Below are positions 32,911 to 45,249 of a stretch of 64,000 nt of DNA, in pieces. The translations under genes and the position numbers were made by a program. The notes beneath the pieces are model-generated. The model searched no databases. It had not been told where the DNA came from and was given only the letters and a program-made list of their open reading frames with translations. Source of the DNA: Dolomedes plantarius (taxonomy: Eukaryota > Arthropoda > Arachnida > Araneae > Dolomedidae); the NCBI GenBank assembly GCA_907164885.2, contig OU015490.1:16582047-16646046 (forward strand). The letters are read 5' to 3'. Each line of letters opens with the position of its first letter. Within the stretch, counting starts at the first letter, position 1.

Positions 32911-33285
32911 TGCCGAACGCATAACGTTCATGTATGACCGGCGCTTGCTGTTCGGGGATATCTCGGCTGGATTTTGGTGCACTGTCCAGGATCTTAAGTC
33001 AAAGCATTTCGAGAGCATGTGTGTAAAAACTTCGCTAGGAACAAGTGTGTTCCAGGAACCTAGGACAAGGGGGAGTTGAAAATGTGCATGGGGTCCAACA
33101 AGGATATCTCGCTGTTCAAGTGCAGCTAGCAGTTGTGTATGTCCTCTAAATTTGAAGCAAAGCAGCTGGAATAAAAGATATCCAACCGAGTGTGCGTTAT
33201 GCTAAAGTACTGGTGGACATATACTGTGGCATGAGCAATAGTCCATGAGATCCAAGCATGTGAGTTTTGTCGCATCAAATGCACA
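32911..33285. other. Non-coding sequence
   Basis: No gene or repeat family recognised. Confidence 0.3.
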
Positions 33286-33289
33286 ACTG

Positions 33290-33365
33290 GACGACAGTCA
33301 AAAGGCTACGGCGTTGGCATTCGGAGCAGAGACAGTGGGTTCGAGTCCTGTTGTTGTAATGGACA
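33290..33365 (+). mobile_element. tRNA-derived SINE head, family B
   Basis: AAAGGCTACGGCGTTGGCATTC is followed by B box GTGGGTTCGAGTCCTG. This is the same layout as the minus-strand tRNA-like sequence at 5914-5990. It does not fold as a functional tRNA. Confidence 0.55.
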
Positions 33366-35279
33366 ATTTTAACTATAAGGACAGTTCAAGGTCTAATTAA
33401 TATTCACGAAGGGGAAGAGGACCAACCATAATAGCCATGACCCGTGTCGGCCGGTTCAGTCGTATTTCTCAGATGTTTGTGCACTCTCCAGAATTTTAAA
33501 GTGAGTCGAAATGTAAAACAGCGTGCTGGAATTTTAAGGATATCTCACGATCTGTTCATCTATGGTCCTACTCATCTACACCTTACAAATTTTGAAAAAT
33601 GGGTCTACTGCCTCTTGCCTTGAATCGAAAGGGCTCGGGATATGCGCTGAAAATTTCACTCGACTACCGAACCACTGGAGGGTATTAAATAAAGTGCAAA
33701 GGATATTGGGATCCATTTCTATCTTCCAGTGATACGTTTATGTATCACACAGACAACAGACAACCCACGTCTGCAAGTTTAGTAGTACCATTATTTTTCG
33801 GATTGTCTCATTTGTACACTCTCGGGGAACTGTGGAACTTAGTTCGAAGAATATCTTAGTTATTCTTCATGTACATGTTACGAATTTTCGAAAATGCTCA
33901 CGTATTGACTCTTAATATGCGAATCAAAATTCCTGCTGCCGTAGACTGAAAAATTCCACCCCGAAATACCTTCTGATGGGTATAATAAAGAATTCATAAC
34001 CTGTTTCACCTTTTGGGACCCTAGGTATGTATGTTTTGAAAAAGACACGGCTCAAGCTCAGATGTTTCTACATGATCTAGCGGCTTAAAGCGAGTGGGAT
34101 GTAGAATAAGTGTGGCATCCGTGAATTTAAGGATCGCTCTGTAACACCAATAGTTTCAGAAAAATTTTCATGGGGAATCGCACGGACTTTGAATCGAAGT
34201 TACTTTTAAAAGTGAGTCGAAACTTTTCTAAAACATCCAAAACAAAGTATGACTCCTAGTAGGCTGTTGTCGAACATACTGCGGTAAGGATGCCATGGAT
34301 TTGTTGTTGCTTTGAGGTATTATGAACAATTTTCGTGTTCTTTAGAAATCTAAGTACATATATACTTTGTTATACTGAAATCATTCCTGTTTGCTACTGA
34401 CTGCGAGATCAGATTCAAATATCTTTGTACAGTCCAGGACCTTTAACACTCGATTACTGACCTTGTATCCATGAGATGCACGGTAACTATTTTTGCTGAC
34501 TGCAAGTCCATCCGTAGAGAGGGGGGGGGCTGCTTCCCCCGCCTATCTTCCTAGCAGGAGGGGTGCTAGATGTCAGCTTAGTTTTCGTTCTTATAAAGTA
34601 AAGGTTATTGACATCACAAGCCTTTTATCTATCAGATACAGCAGATTCGTCAGTATTTTTGATCAATCTGATTTTTTGTTTTGTAGCTGTATTTTTGTGG
34701 ACTGTTGTTGATTCCAAAAAATTTTATTCAACCAATTTCGAAATTTATGCTGGAAAGCAAACGGACGAGCCGTATTATTCCGTAAATAAAAGGCAAAACA
34801 ATGCATACCTCTAGTTATTTAACCCTTTTTTCCTTGAAATAAGAGTGTAAAAATTGATATATCATGGTTTTTATGTCATGTATCTCACAGATACGACGAC
34901 AGAAATGACGTAAGTTTTTTGAGGATAGTAATGGAGTGTTAAGCAACGGGATGGATTCCATAAGTGTGAATTGGCAAGGTACATCCCTATTCTGGTAAGT
35001 TGTCCTCGGTGAATATGTGAAGATTTTGGTTCTACCCTAAACCAAAACTACTGTCTCTGTAAGGTAACGACTACGTTCGTTACTCCACAGACTGTCTCAT
35101 GCATCATTGAAATATAACCTTTTTTTATATGAAATTAATGTGGCTATGTTGTCCTTTTGTCTTCTGAGTTCTTAAGAATCCCTTTGTGCGAGTTTCAAGA
35201 AGTACAGATGTGGAATTTGTCCGCCTATCAGGTCGGGTCGTTACCGTGAATGAATGGTGATGTCGTTACGAGTTAGGTC
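33366..35279. other. Long anonymous non-coding stretch
   Basis: About 1.9 kb of mid-GC sequence with frequent stops in all frames. Phrases such as ATATCTC, CCAGGA/CCAGAAT and GTGTGATA recur loosely, suggesting old decayed repeats. A run of eight or more G lies near 34521. No gene supported. Confidence 0.3.
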
Positions 35280-35282
35280 GTG

Positions 35283-35530
35283 TCAACAATTACGGTTCGC
35301 CCACCTGCCACTGTAACAAACACAGGCAAAAAAATAGAACTGAAATTAAAGAGAGAAGAGGAGAAGGGTACATCTTTCTCTGTACTTTTTTTTTTATTCC
35401 TTTTCAAATATCACAGCGGTTTGGGAAAGAGGTGTCCGACAGTCGAATCCCTTTCCTGGAAACCGATGATGCCGAATACCTACTCTGGCTGATATTGTCA
35501 TTTTGGAACTTGATAACCCAGCATTTTCAT
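35283..35530 (+). repeat. Duplicated segment, copy 2
   Basis: Homologue of 32638-32910, same orientation, about 2.65 kb downstream. Confidence 0.7.
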
Positions 35531-35925
35531 GTATCAGAGGCCAGTATTTGTTTTGAATATTACGATCAGTTATAGCTTGGGATAGTTATAACTGTGTCAC
35601 TACCTGGGTTCTCTGAAGTTGCTGATATGACGTAACTGATATGGTAAAGTCACAAGAATATGTTCCCACCGTGTCTAGAACACGAATGTTTAGACTTGTT
35701 TTCGATAAACAACGTCAGCCCAACGAACTGATGCTCCAGACTCAAGACGACACTAACAGGACTCGAAAACAACTTTAAGATATGGATTTACCAGTCCCCA
35801 GGTAAGACATTTTTCAATATTGGTTCATATATTTCTTTTCCCCATTGTAGTGCACAAACTAAACACATAATTTAAGTTTGATATTATGTTATTATGTAAC
35901 TACTTATATATATATATGTGTGCGC
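35531..35925. other. Non-coding sequence
   Basis: No gene recognised. Confidence 0.3.
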
Positions 35926-36954
<1,029 letters not shown>

Positions 36955-38655
36955 AGAGTCTGACCCTATGTGGCTGTGTGTTCTGAATCAAAACCACTTC
37001 TATTTACAATATACTAAAAAAATTCATCACCGCATATTTTCCCGTAATAGAATTTGTTGATGATTTGAAATAAATATTTTTTATTAACATTTTAATAACC
37101 GTTTACTCTGAATCAAAATCACTTCTAAAATATACAGAAAAAAAATCCGTCACCACATATTCACCACCAAATAAACTAATAGACAGCATTTTTTATGATT
37201 CAACATTAATATTCTTTACAGTCCTTTTACTAGCTTTGTATTCTAAAACAAAACCACTTCTAAAATATATAGAAAAAAATTTATCATCATATATTTTCAC
37301 AAATAAATTGATAGACGGCAGTTTTTAATGATTCGAAATTAATATTCTTTACAGTCATTTTTTTAACCTTGAACTGTGAACCAAAACCACTTCTTAAGTA
37401 CATAAAAGAAAAATTTCTTATTTCATTAGTTATCACCACATATTTTCCCCCAATTAAACTGATAGACAGCATTTTTTGACGATTTTGAAATTGATATTTT
37501 TCACACTCCTTTTACTATTTGTGTATTCTGAATCAGAATCCCATCTATAGTACATAGAAAAAATTAATCACCTCATATTTTCCCCAAATAGACCAATAGA
37601 CAGCATTTTTAATAATTTGATATTAATTTTCTTTACAGTCCTATTACTAACTACTTATTTTGAAAAAAAGTACTTATAAAATATAAAGAAAATAATTCAT
37701 CATCGCATATTTTCCCCAACTAAACTGATAGACAGGATTTTTTGATGATTTGAAATTAGTATTCCTTACAGTCATTTTACTAGCTCTGTATTCTGAAACA
37801 AAACCACTTCTAAAATATATAGAAAAAATTCCTAATTACGTATTTTCCCAAATAAATTGATAGACAGCATTATTTAATGATTTGAAATCAATATTCTTTA
37901 CAGTCATTTTTTTAACCCTGTACTCTGAATCAAAACCACTTCTTAAGTATTAAGAAGAAAAATTTCATATTTCATTAATCATCACCACATATTTTCCCCC
38001 AATTAAACTGATAGACAGAATTTTTTGATGATTTCAAACAAATATTCTTTACAGTCTTTTAATAACTCTGTATTCTGAATCAAAACCCCATCTAAAATAC
38101 ATAGAAAAAATTAATCACCTCATATTTTCCCCAAATAGACCAATAGACAGCATTTTTAATGATTTGATATTAATTTTCTTTACAGTCCTATTACTAACTA
38201 CTTATTTTGAAAAAAAGTACTTATAAAATATAAAGAAAATAATTCATCATTGCATATTTTCCTCAACTAAACTGATAGTCAGCACGTTTTGATGATTTCA
38301 AACTAATATTCTTTACAGTCTTTTTACTAACTGTGTATTCTGAATCAAAACCCCATCTAAAATACAGAGAAAAAATTAATCACCTCATATTTTCCCAAAA
38401 TAGCCGATAGACAGCCTGTTTTGATTATTTGAAATTGATATTTTTCACAGTCCTTTTACTATTTGTGTATTCTGAATCAAAACCACTTCTAAAATATACA
38501 GAAAAAAGTTCATATATCCCCCAAATATTAGACTTCAGTCTGTAGCAAGTATCAACAAATGTCAGTAGCCGAAATATTAGGACCATAAACCGATAGACAG
38601 CATTTTTGATGATTTGATATTAATTTTTTTTAACAGTCCTATTACTCATAAAGTA
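36955..38655 (+). repeat. Satellite-like tandem array, 132-151-bp units, higher-order about 549 bp
   Basis: The unit contains CTGAATCAAAACCACTTCT, ACATATTTTCCCC and GATAGACAGCATTTTT. GACAG marks fall at 37181, 37313, 37464, 37598, 37730, 37862, 38013 and 38145. The spacings run 132, 151, 134, 132, 132, 151, 132. Matching marks are 547-549 bp apart, and the longer unit carries an extra TTTCATTA insert both times. So a four-monomer block was duplicated. Confidence 0.93.
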
Positions 38656-38961
38656 ACGGGGGAAAAGGATGGAAATTGGTGGATACTGTATAGATAAACT
38701 CAGAGGTCCATGTAACGGACAGTGAACCGTTGTGTTTTTGTGGTCATTTAACGTTAAAGTCAGATAGATATACTGGTTAACGGTTGTCAGAGGTATTGTA
38801 TTCGCTCGCAGAATGCTTTAAGCTGCAGATCTCGGTCTGTTTAGTGTCCATTAGTAAAAGAAGACCGTCAACTGGGTTAGATAGTGATCAGAAAACCAAC
38901 TAAACAAACAACCAATGTATACTCTGGAAACCGTGGTTTAAATGCTACGGTTATAGACTAA
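38656..38961. other. Non-coding sequence
   Basis: Nothing recognised. Confidence 0.3.
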
Positions 38962-39147
38962 GGGCCTGTTCACATAGGAGTCCGTTGCGTTGCGTTAAGG
39001 AAAAGATGACGTTGAGACGAAATTAAACCAATCATAGGCGTTAAAAATTTCATTGCTAATCGTTTGGAAGCATATGATTGGTTTATTTTCTTCTCAACGT
39101 CATCTTTTCCTTAACGCAACGCAACGGACTCCTATGTGAACAGGCCC
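38962..39147. mobile_element. Harbinger-like hairpin MITE, copy 1
   Basis: About 186 bp, nearly all inverted repeat. Both ends read GGGCCTGTTCACATAGGAG and pairing continues for about 60 bp each side. The family matches 51416-51601, where a TTA duplication is clear. Here the flanks (TAA and TTC) do not agree. The transcript could fold as a long hairpin. Confidence 0.85.
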
Positions 39148-39167
39148 TTCGTTAGATGCTTTCCGCA

Positions 39168-39390
39168 AGGTACAGTGGTTAGCGTTGTGATCTTCCACGC
39201 AGGGTCTTGTGTCCAAATTCAAGGCTAAAACTTGGACGTTCCTGGGCTGTCCCCTCAAATGGAACATTGTTGGCCCACCTAAATAGTGCCCCCATAATAA
39301 AGAAGCCAGCAAGATTTTGTGGCGTGGTTGGACAAAACAAGTGCCTGCCGGAAAAGAAAAAGAAAAAAGAAAGAAAGAAAAAGACGGGCC
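39168..39390 (+). mobile_element. SINE family A, diverged copy
   Basis: GGTACAGTGGTTAGCGTTGTG head, weak B box (GTCCAAATTC), then CCCCCATAATAAAGAAGCCAGC and ACAAGTGCCTGCCGG as at 8.2-8.3 kb. A purine-rich tail of A and AAAG follows. Confidence 0.75.
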
Positions 39391-39602
39391 TTTTTTCTTG
39401 GGATACATGCTATCCCAAGAAAAATGGCCTTAAAAAATTCTTGGGATACATGCTATCCTACCCCGTAGGGATTTGACCACTTGTAATTAACCAGGTTACT
39501 CACTCACCATTAGTCACTCACCAATACTCAAGCCAGTTCAGATATTGTGCCAGCGTCAAGGTTTGAGATAGATAACTATTTATTTCTAATCGCGCGACTT
39601 AA
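39391..39602. other. Short non-coding spacer
   Basis: Contains a direct duplication of CTTGGGATACATGCTATCC at 39398 and 39443. Confidence 0.5.
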
Positions 39603-39845
39603 CCCTTTGAGGGGCGCCGTTTGCACAGTGCAAACGCCTAAAACAAGTCTTTTTTTCACTTGCATTCAATGTATTCCTGTTAAATGAGCAGAAAAATTGT
39701 TAGTACTGCCATCTGTTATCAGTTTAAAGAAGTAAGAACATTTTTCAACCGTTAATTGGAAATTTTTTCAAGATTGTCTAGTTTAAAAAAATCGGGGGAA
39801 AAATCTGCACCGTGCAAACGGGGGAGGTTGTTGCCCCTGAAAGGG
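39603..39845. mobile_element. piggyBac-type MITE
   Basis: 243 bp flanked by TTAA on both sides (39599-39602 and 39846-39849). The inverted ends are CCCTTTGAGGGGC and, reverse-complemented, CCCTTTCAGGGGC. A subterminal GTTTGCAC(A/G)GTGCA palindrome occurs near both ends. TTAA targets and CCCT ends are the piggyBac hallmark. No coding capacity. Confidence 0.88.
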
Positions 39846-39971
39846 TTAAAACTTGATAATCGGAATTATTTTTTCCTCGATATTTTGATGCGTAATTCCC
39901 CTGAATTCTAACTCATTAAAGAATGCTCTGAGGACTTACTTGTTTGCTGTTTTCTAATAAACTCCTTCTTT

Positions 39972-40165
39972 TAACGTAGGATTACGTTCCTCCATAAAGG
40001 TCCTCCAGAAAGCAAAATTTCAGATGTCCTGCGTCGCGAGAATTCTGACGCAGTTAGACGAGTTCCGACGAGTTATAATATTTTCAGCGCACCAAACGCA
40101 GTCTGTATTGCTTGGACAAGCAGTAAACACTTAAATAGAAAAGTACCAAAATGCGTCAAAATTTT

Positions 40166-40234
<69 letters not shown>

Positions 40235-40260
40235 CTAACTAACTAACACACACACACATA
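39972..40260 (+). repeat. Dispersed repeat DR-D, left part, with (TA)n
   Basis: TTAACGTAGGATTACGTTCC starts the unit. TTCAGATGTCCTGCGTCGCG, GTCTGTATTGCTTGGACAAG and CCAAAATGCGTCAAAATTTT follow, then (TA)n at 40168-40232 and CTAACTAACACACA. The right part of the same unit is at 41674-41760, separated by the Tc1-like element. Confidence 0.8.
40168..40232. repeat. (TA)n microsatellite inside DR-D
   Basis: The tract that received the Tc1-like element at 40263. Confidence 0.95.
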
Positions 40261-40262
40261 TA

Positions 40263-41673
40263 CACCCATGGACAAAAAAATTAGTGCACCAAGAAATAAT
40301 TGCGGGATCGTAACGAAACTTGCAATGAAGGTACATGTCGGGAAGATATGCAAACGATTAGAAATGCAGCGTGATTGCGCATTATGTATAGCCGGTAGAG
40401 GGCGTTGAACATCGTACTCTGTGGAGTATAAAACAGGTAACCAAAGCTTGTTTGAGTGTGCTGAATCATTTATAAAGGAATCGCTGAGATAGACATGTCA
40501 TTACGCAGTGTTCGAAGACAATTAAACAGTTTTCGCAGTTTGAGAGGGGGAGAATCGTCGGGATGATGGAAGCTGGGTGGTCAGCTAGGCAAGTAGCTCG
40601 TCAATTAGGCCGCTCTGATTGTGTTGTGAGGAGGTGTTGGGACCAGTGGATCAGAGAGATGTCATGTACACGAAGACCAGGCTCAGGACGCCCTCGACAG
40701 ACCAGTCGTCGAGAAGACCGCCACATCGTAAGAAATGCACGCGTACAGCCAACTGCTTCATCGGCCGCCATCCAGGCACAGGTAGCACCTTCACTAGGGG
40801 CCTCTGTGTCTTCTCGAACCATACGAAGGCGCCTGGCTGAAGGACAGTTGGTATCGCGGCGCCCATTACGTGTGCTGCCCTTGACGCCTACCCATCGACG
40901 CCTCCGTTTGGAGTTTTGCCGTGCACGAGGAAACTGGACTGCAGCGGAATGGAACAAGGTCGGCTTTAGCGACAAATCCAGATTCAATCTCGGCAGTGAT
41001 GACAATCGTGTTCGTGTGTGGAGAGCCCGTGGTGAACGCTTCAATCCTGCCTTTGCTTTACAGCGACACATCGCTCCCACAGCTGGTGTGATGGTATGGG
41101 GTGCCATTGCCTACAATACACGGCACCCCTAGTATTGTTCTGTGGCACCATGACAGCCCAGCGGTATGTTCATGAAATCCTGCAAACACATGTGTTGCCA
41201 CTCATGCAACGGCTCCCAGGAGCCATTTTTCAACACGACAATGCTCGGCCTCATACGGCAAGGGTGTCACAAGACTGTCTCCCCACTGTTACCACCCTTC
41301 CTTGGCCTGCCCGATCCCCAGATTTGTCTCAAATCGAGCATATCGAGCATCATTTGGGACGACGAGTTGGGCATCCCACGAGTTTGAACGAACTAGAGGC
41401 AAGGTTACAGCAAATTTGGAACGAAATGTCTCAAGACATCATACACAACTTGTATGACTCAATGCCCGATCGTATCGCATCGTGCATTCGCACTAGAGAG
41501 GGTCCAACGGAGTATTTACTCCTTCATTCTTTTGCCTTTTTCTCTGAAATAAATTATCCTTTTTCTTTGATTTTCTTATCATTTACTTATATCACAGTAG
41601 TCATTACGTATGTAAAATTTCGTTTCATTTTGACGACTCCTTCTTGGTGCGCTAATTTTTTTGTCCATGAGTG
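40263..41673 (+). mobile_element. Tc1-like DNA transposon, full length
   Basis: 1411 bp with TA on both sides. The 33-bp inverted repeats (40263-40295 and 41641-41673) match at 31 of 33 positions around CATGGACAAAAAAATTAG. The insertion is within the TA tract of a DR-D repeat. The transposase gene has two single-base deletions. Confidence 0.95.
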
Positions 41674-41698
41674 TATATATATACAAAAGAGGTACTAA
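40495..41698 (+). pseudogene. Tc1-like transposase with two frameshifts
   Basis: The likely start is the ATG at 40495 (MSLRSVRRQL). One base is missing in the A run at 40524-40526, after which the frame passes to the one holding Met 40563. The DNA-binding domain follows, with a GSGRPR linker and RTIRRRL in the second helix-turn-helix, then FSDKSRF with the first Asp. A second deletion at about 41123 moves the frame at IAYNTR. The core continues with FQHDNARPH (second Asp) and LSQIEH (Glu). The two are separated by 32 residues, not the usual 34. HIEHHLG replaces the usual HIWDHLG. The readable frame runs past the right TIR to 41698 because the family stop is lost. Inactive, but only two indels from an open frame. 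Confidence 0.9.
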
Positions 41699-41765
41699 GC
41701 AACGATAAGGAATCCTACGTTAATAACCCGCGGTAGTTTCGTTATAAGAGACGAAACTTTTGGAT
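41674..41765 (+). repeat. Dispersed repeat DR-D, right part
   Basis: AATCCTACGTTAATAACCCG followed by GTAGTTTCGTTA. This is the right end of the unit that starts at 39972, with the Tc1-like element between. Confidence 0.75.
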
Positions 41766-42469
41766 TCTTTTAGCCCAGACACCCTGTATTATAGCCTAAT
41801 AACAATATAACCGCCAAATTAACTGCTGTTGAAGGCGAGCCGGGCTTTCATTTTACGGCTGTGTCATATACGAGTGGGGCCGTATCTACCCCTGCACCAT
41901 ATTATGATAGGGTAAAATCTTCACAATTCCCAGTCACTGAGTTTTTTTTATATGTATTTTGTTGAGAAATTGGTTGGTATATAACCAATCGCCGGTATCT
42001 AAATCAAAGTCTTTAAAAAATAAGTGCAATAGCAGACTTCAGCAGTAGTCGATGAACCGCGAAAAAAAAACTTCTTCAAGTCTACATTTTAAAACTAAAG
42101 TTTATTGTACAATGTAAAAGAGACATACACTGCAATGGTCGGCAGTAAAAGCAAGAACGTTTACAATGCTCCATATCGACCGCAATCGATCTTTGAAGGG
42201 AGTGCACCGATACAAAAATTAGCACGAGCTTAAATAACTCGTTTCTGATAAATTTACGCATACCTCTCGGTTACCAATCATACCACCAACCTTTACGGCT
42301 CCGATACATTGGCGGTGGTATGAATAAACACATCGGATGAATTGAATCACGAGCTTACACGTAGTCGGCTTGTAATGACGTCGTTGCCAAAAGAAGACGA
42401 GTTATAAAGATGTACGGAAGAAAAATAAGGTTTTATTAGGAAACTAAAAGCACAGTTTCCCAACATATT
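41766..42469. other. Non-coding sequence
   Basis: No gene. GATAGGGTAAAATCTTCACA at about 41908 is an outlying piece of the array at 42470-43045. Confidence 0.35.
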
Positions 42470-43045
42470 TCAATACAGAAGAAAAAATTTATTCAGTAGT
42501 GCCATAGAGTAGTGTCAGATGTTACTATTTATTGCGTACGTAAAGGAGTTAGTGATCCCATCATGAATTTATTTACACTGTCTTGTGATAGGGTAAAATC
42601 TTCACAATTCCCTTTCACCGAGTTTTTTTTTGTATGTATTTCAATACAGAAAAAGAATGGTATTCAGTGGTACCCTAGAGTAGTGTCAGTTGTTACTATT
42701 TATTGCATACGTAGAGGAGTTAGCGAGCCCATCATGATTTTATTTACACTCTCTTGTGATAGGTAAATAAATTCATGAAATCTCCACAAAATCTTCAAAA
42801 TTTTTATGAATTCATTTTTAATTTAATTTTATTTTTATTAATTCCCAAAATTCATAAAATCTTCGTAAAATTCATAAAATCTTCACAAAATTCATAAAAT
42901 CTTCACAATTCCCAATCACTGAGTTTGTTCGTATGTATTTCAATAGAGAAAAGAACACGGAATTCGGTGGTGCCTAGAGTAGTGTCAGATGTTGCTATTT
43001 ATTGCATACGTAGAGGAGTTAGTGAGCCCAACATGAATTTTTTTC
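42470..43045 (+). repeat. Tandem repeat, about 170-bp unit, 3 copies
   Basis: TAGTGTCAG(A/T)TGTTACTATTTATTGC recurs at about 42515, 42684 and, as TGTTGCTATTTATTGC, at 42988. The last interval contains an extra burst of an ATTCATAAAATCTTC 20-bp repeat (42848-42905). Confidence 0.85.
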
Positions 43046-43865
43046 TCAAAGAAAACTGAATTGTCGGCTCACCCATCAGTAGCCAGAGAGATAATTTGAT
43101 ATCTTAAGTCGGAATATACTGTCCAATTATTCCCATGTAGACCAATCTATTTCGGCTGTCGGTTGTCTTTGATTGTTTTTAACCCTTTGAGAACGACTCG
43201 AATTGACAGTTCTTGAGTTCCAATGGGAAAATGGGTCACGGTGCAGCCAGAATCTATTTTTTTTTCTCTTGGATTTCCTTTTGTTCCTCGATCTCTCTCC
43301 CAAGTCGTTGCAACATACCCTTTCTACTTACGAGGTTGTTCCCATCAAGTTTGTAAACCGTTTGCAGTTTTTTTTATATATATATTCGGCGCATTTTTTT
43401 TTATCCTTTAAGTAGAAGACTTGTTAACTTTCGAGGAGTTTTTATGTTTTTGTTTTTGCTTACCTGTATGCGTACATGCCATCAGCAGAGCGAATCTGTC
43501 CATTCATTAGCGATTTTTGTACTTTTTTTTTTCTTAAATCCATAATGAAAGGAGGCAGACCACTCTGCAGACATTTGTAAAGGAAGTTCAATTATGGAGA
43601 GAGACAAAAAAAAAACTCTCTCTTCGTCTCGTTGAGCTCTAAATGCAAACAATGATATTTATTGAAATTTGTTAATTTAAAGGGATGAAACAGGATTTGT
43701 CTCGGCCATGATGTAGGTAAAATCCAGGTCTTTACAATGGATGGCTCGTGAAACACAATCGCGACATGAAAGAGTTCAGCTCGCTTGGGGCAGTGATGAG
43801 CAAACTGAGGAATAGTTTGTATCATACTGAATTATTTAATTAAAAAATATGCTTTTATGTTTTAA
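43046..43865. other. Non-coding sequence
   Basis: No gene recognised. TTAACCCTTTGAGAACGAC at 43180 resembles a single piggyBac-type end, but no partner end is seen. Confidence 0.3.
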
Positions 43866-44133
43866 TCTATATATATAAAACAGACCCGTAACTGACTGAC
43901 TGATTGACTGACTGACATACAACGCACAGACCAAACAGCTGGACCTAAAGGGTTGACATTTTGCATGGCGATTCTCCTTATAGTGTGGGAGTGCACCAAG
44001 AAAGATTTTTGAAAAATTCTTCTTAGATTGTCCAAAAATTAAATTTTTAAGCTGTTTTTGTAACATTTTTTAAAGTTTGCATTTAAATTAATAATTTGAG
44101 GGTTATAAATTTTACATCACGAAAAAGATCATA
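43866..44133 (+). mobile_element. Helitron-like element, 5' fragment
   Basis: Starts A|TCTATATATATAAAACAG, then the TGAC repeats and CAGACCAAACAGCTGGACC. It is collinear with 57018-57290. At about 44133 homology stops and a transposase fragment begins. No 3' end is found downstream. Confidence 0.8.
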
Positions 44134-44522
44134 AAGACGTTAAGCCTGCATTGCAGGAAAGACATGCATTACCTGTTGTCACCTTCATGCAGTATGGTTC
44201 CCCGCCCTACATTTCACGTGATGTCAAGACATTCCTGTTGGAATCTTTCACTGAAGACCGAGTGATAAGTCGCGGTTGTAAGGTTCAGTGGCCCTCACGG
44301 TCACCAGACTTAACCCCGGCAGACTTTTGGTTGTGGGGATACTTAAAGTCTAATGTGTACCGGGACTCCCCAACCACTTTGGTGGAACTGAAAAATGCCA
44401 TTCGACGGACAGTCACTGCCATCGATGGCGACATATTACACTCCGCTGTAATGGGCTTAGTGACGCGCCTCACTTGCCTATTTCCTTGTGCTGGTGGTAT
44501 TATTAAACATCTGTTACTTTAA
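44134..44522 (+). pseudogene. mariner-family transposase, C-terminal fragment
   Basis: An open frame of about 130 residues matches the C-terminal third of a mariner-superfamily transposase. FMQYGSPPY replaces the usual FMQDGAPPH, so the second catalytic Asp is Tyr. DRVISRGC and WPSRSPDLTPADFWLWGYLK follow, holding the third Asp, and the end reads FPCAGGIIKHLLL. The N-terminal two thirds are missing and no TIR is visible. It is directly joined on the left to a Helitron-like 5' fragment. Confidence 0.85.
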
Positions 44523-44900
<378 letters not shown>

Positions 44901-45249
44901 CCACTCTATGATGAGTCGAAATCACAGAGCGATACAGCCTATTTCTTTTCAGTTCAGCTCTCAAAATAACACAGTTCATCGCACTGGGTAAAATACGGTC
45001 AGTACATCTGAATTACAGTTCCTAGTCTAAGAGGCAATTATGTAAGCTTATATTATGTAAGCGTTTTAAAAGTTTTTGGTTTTTCTTATTTAATTTTCAC
45101 CCACTCAGACCCATCGAAACAAACTACTCAAACCAAAATGTCATCAGTTTTAAATCACTGAACGAACGAAAAACCGGGTCCTTATCAGTTCACCAGCCCA
45201 TTCGCATTCTGAAAAAAAAAAAAAAAAAACATTAATAAACAACTTTCTT
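44901..45249. other. Non-coding sequence
   Basis: No gene recognised. An A-run of about 18 lies near 45212. Confidence 0.3.

Noticed and set aside
39100..39476. ORFs of about 90-100 codons on both strands
   Set aside because: They run through the Harbinger MITE arm, the SINE and its purine tail. Not genes.
43180..43200. A second piggyBac-type end (TTAACCCTTTGAGAACGAC)
   Set aside because: No matching inverted end or second TTAA with CCCT was found within the following kilobase.
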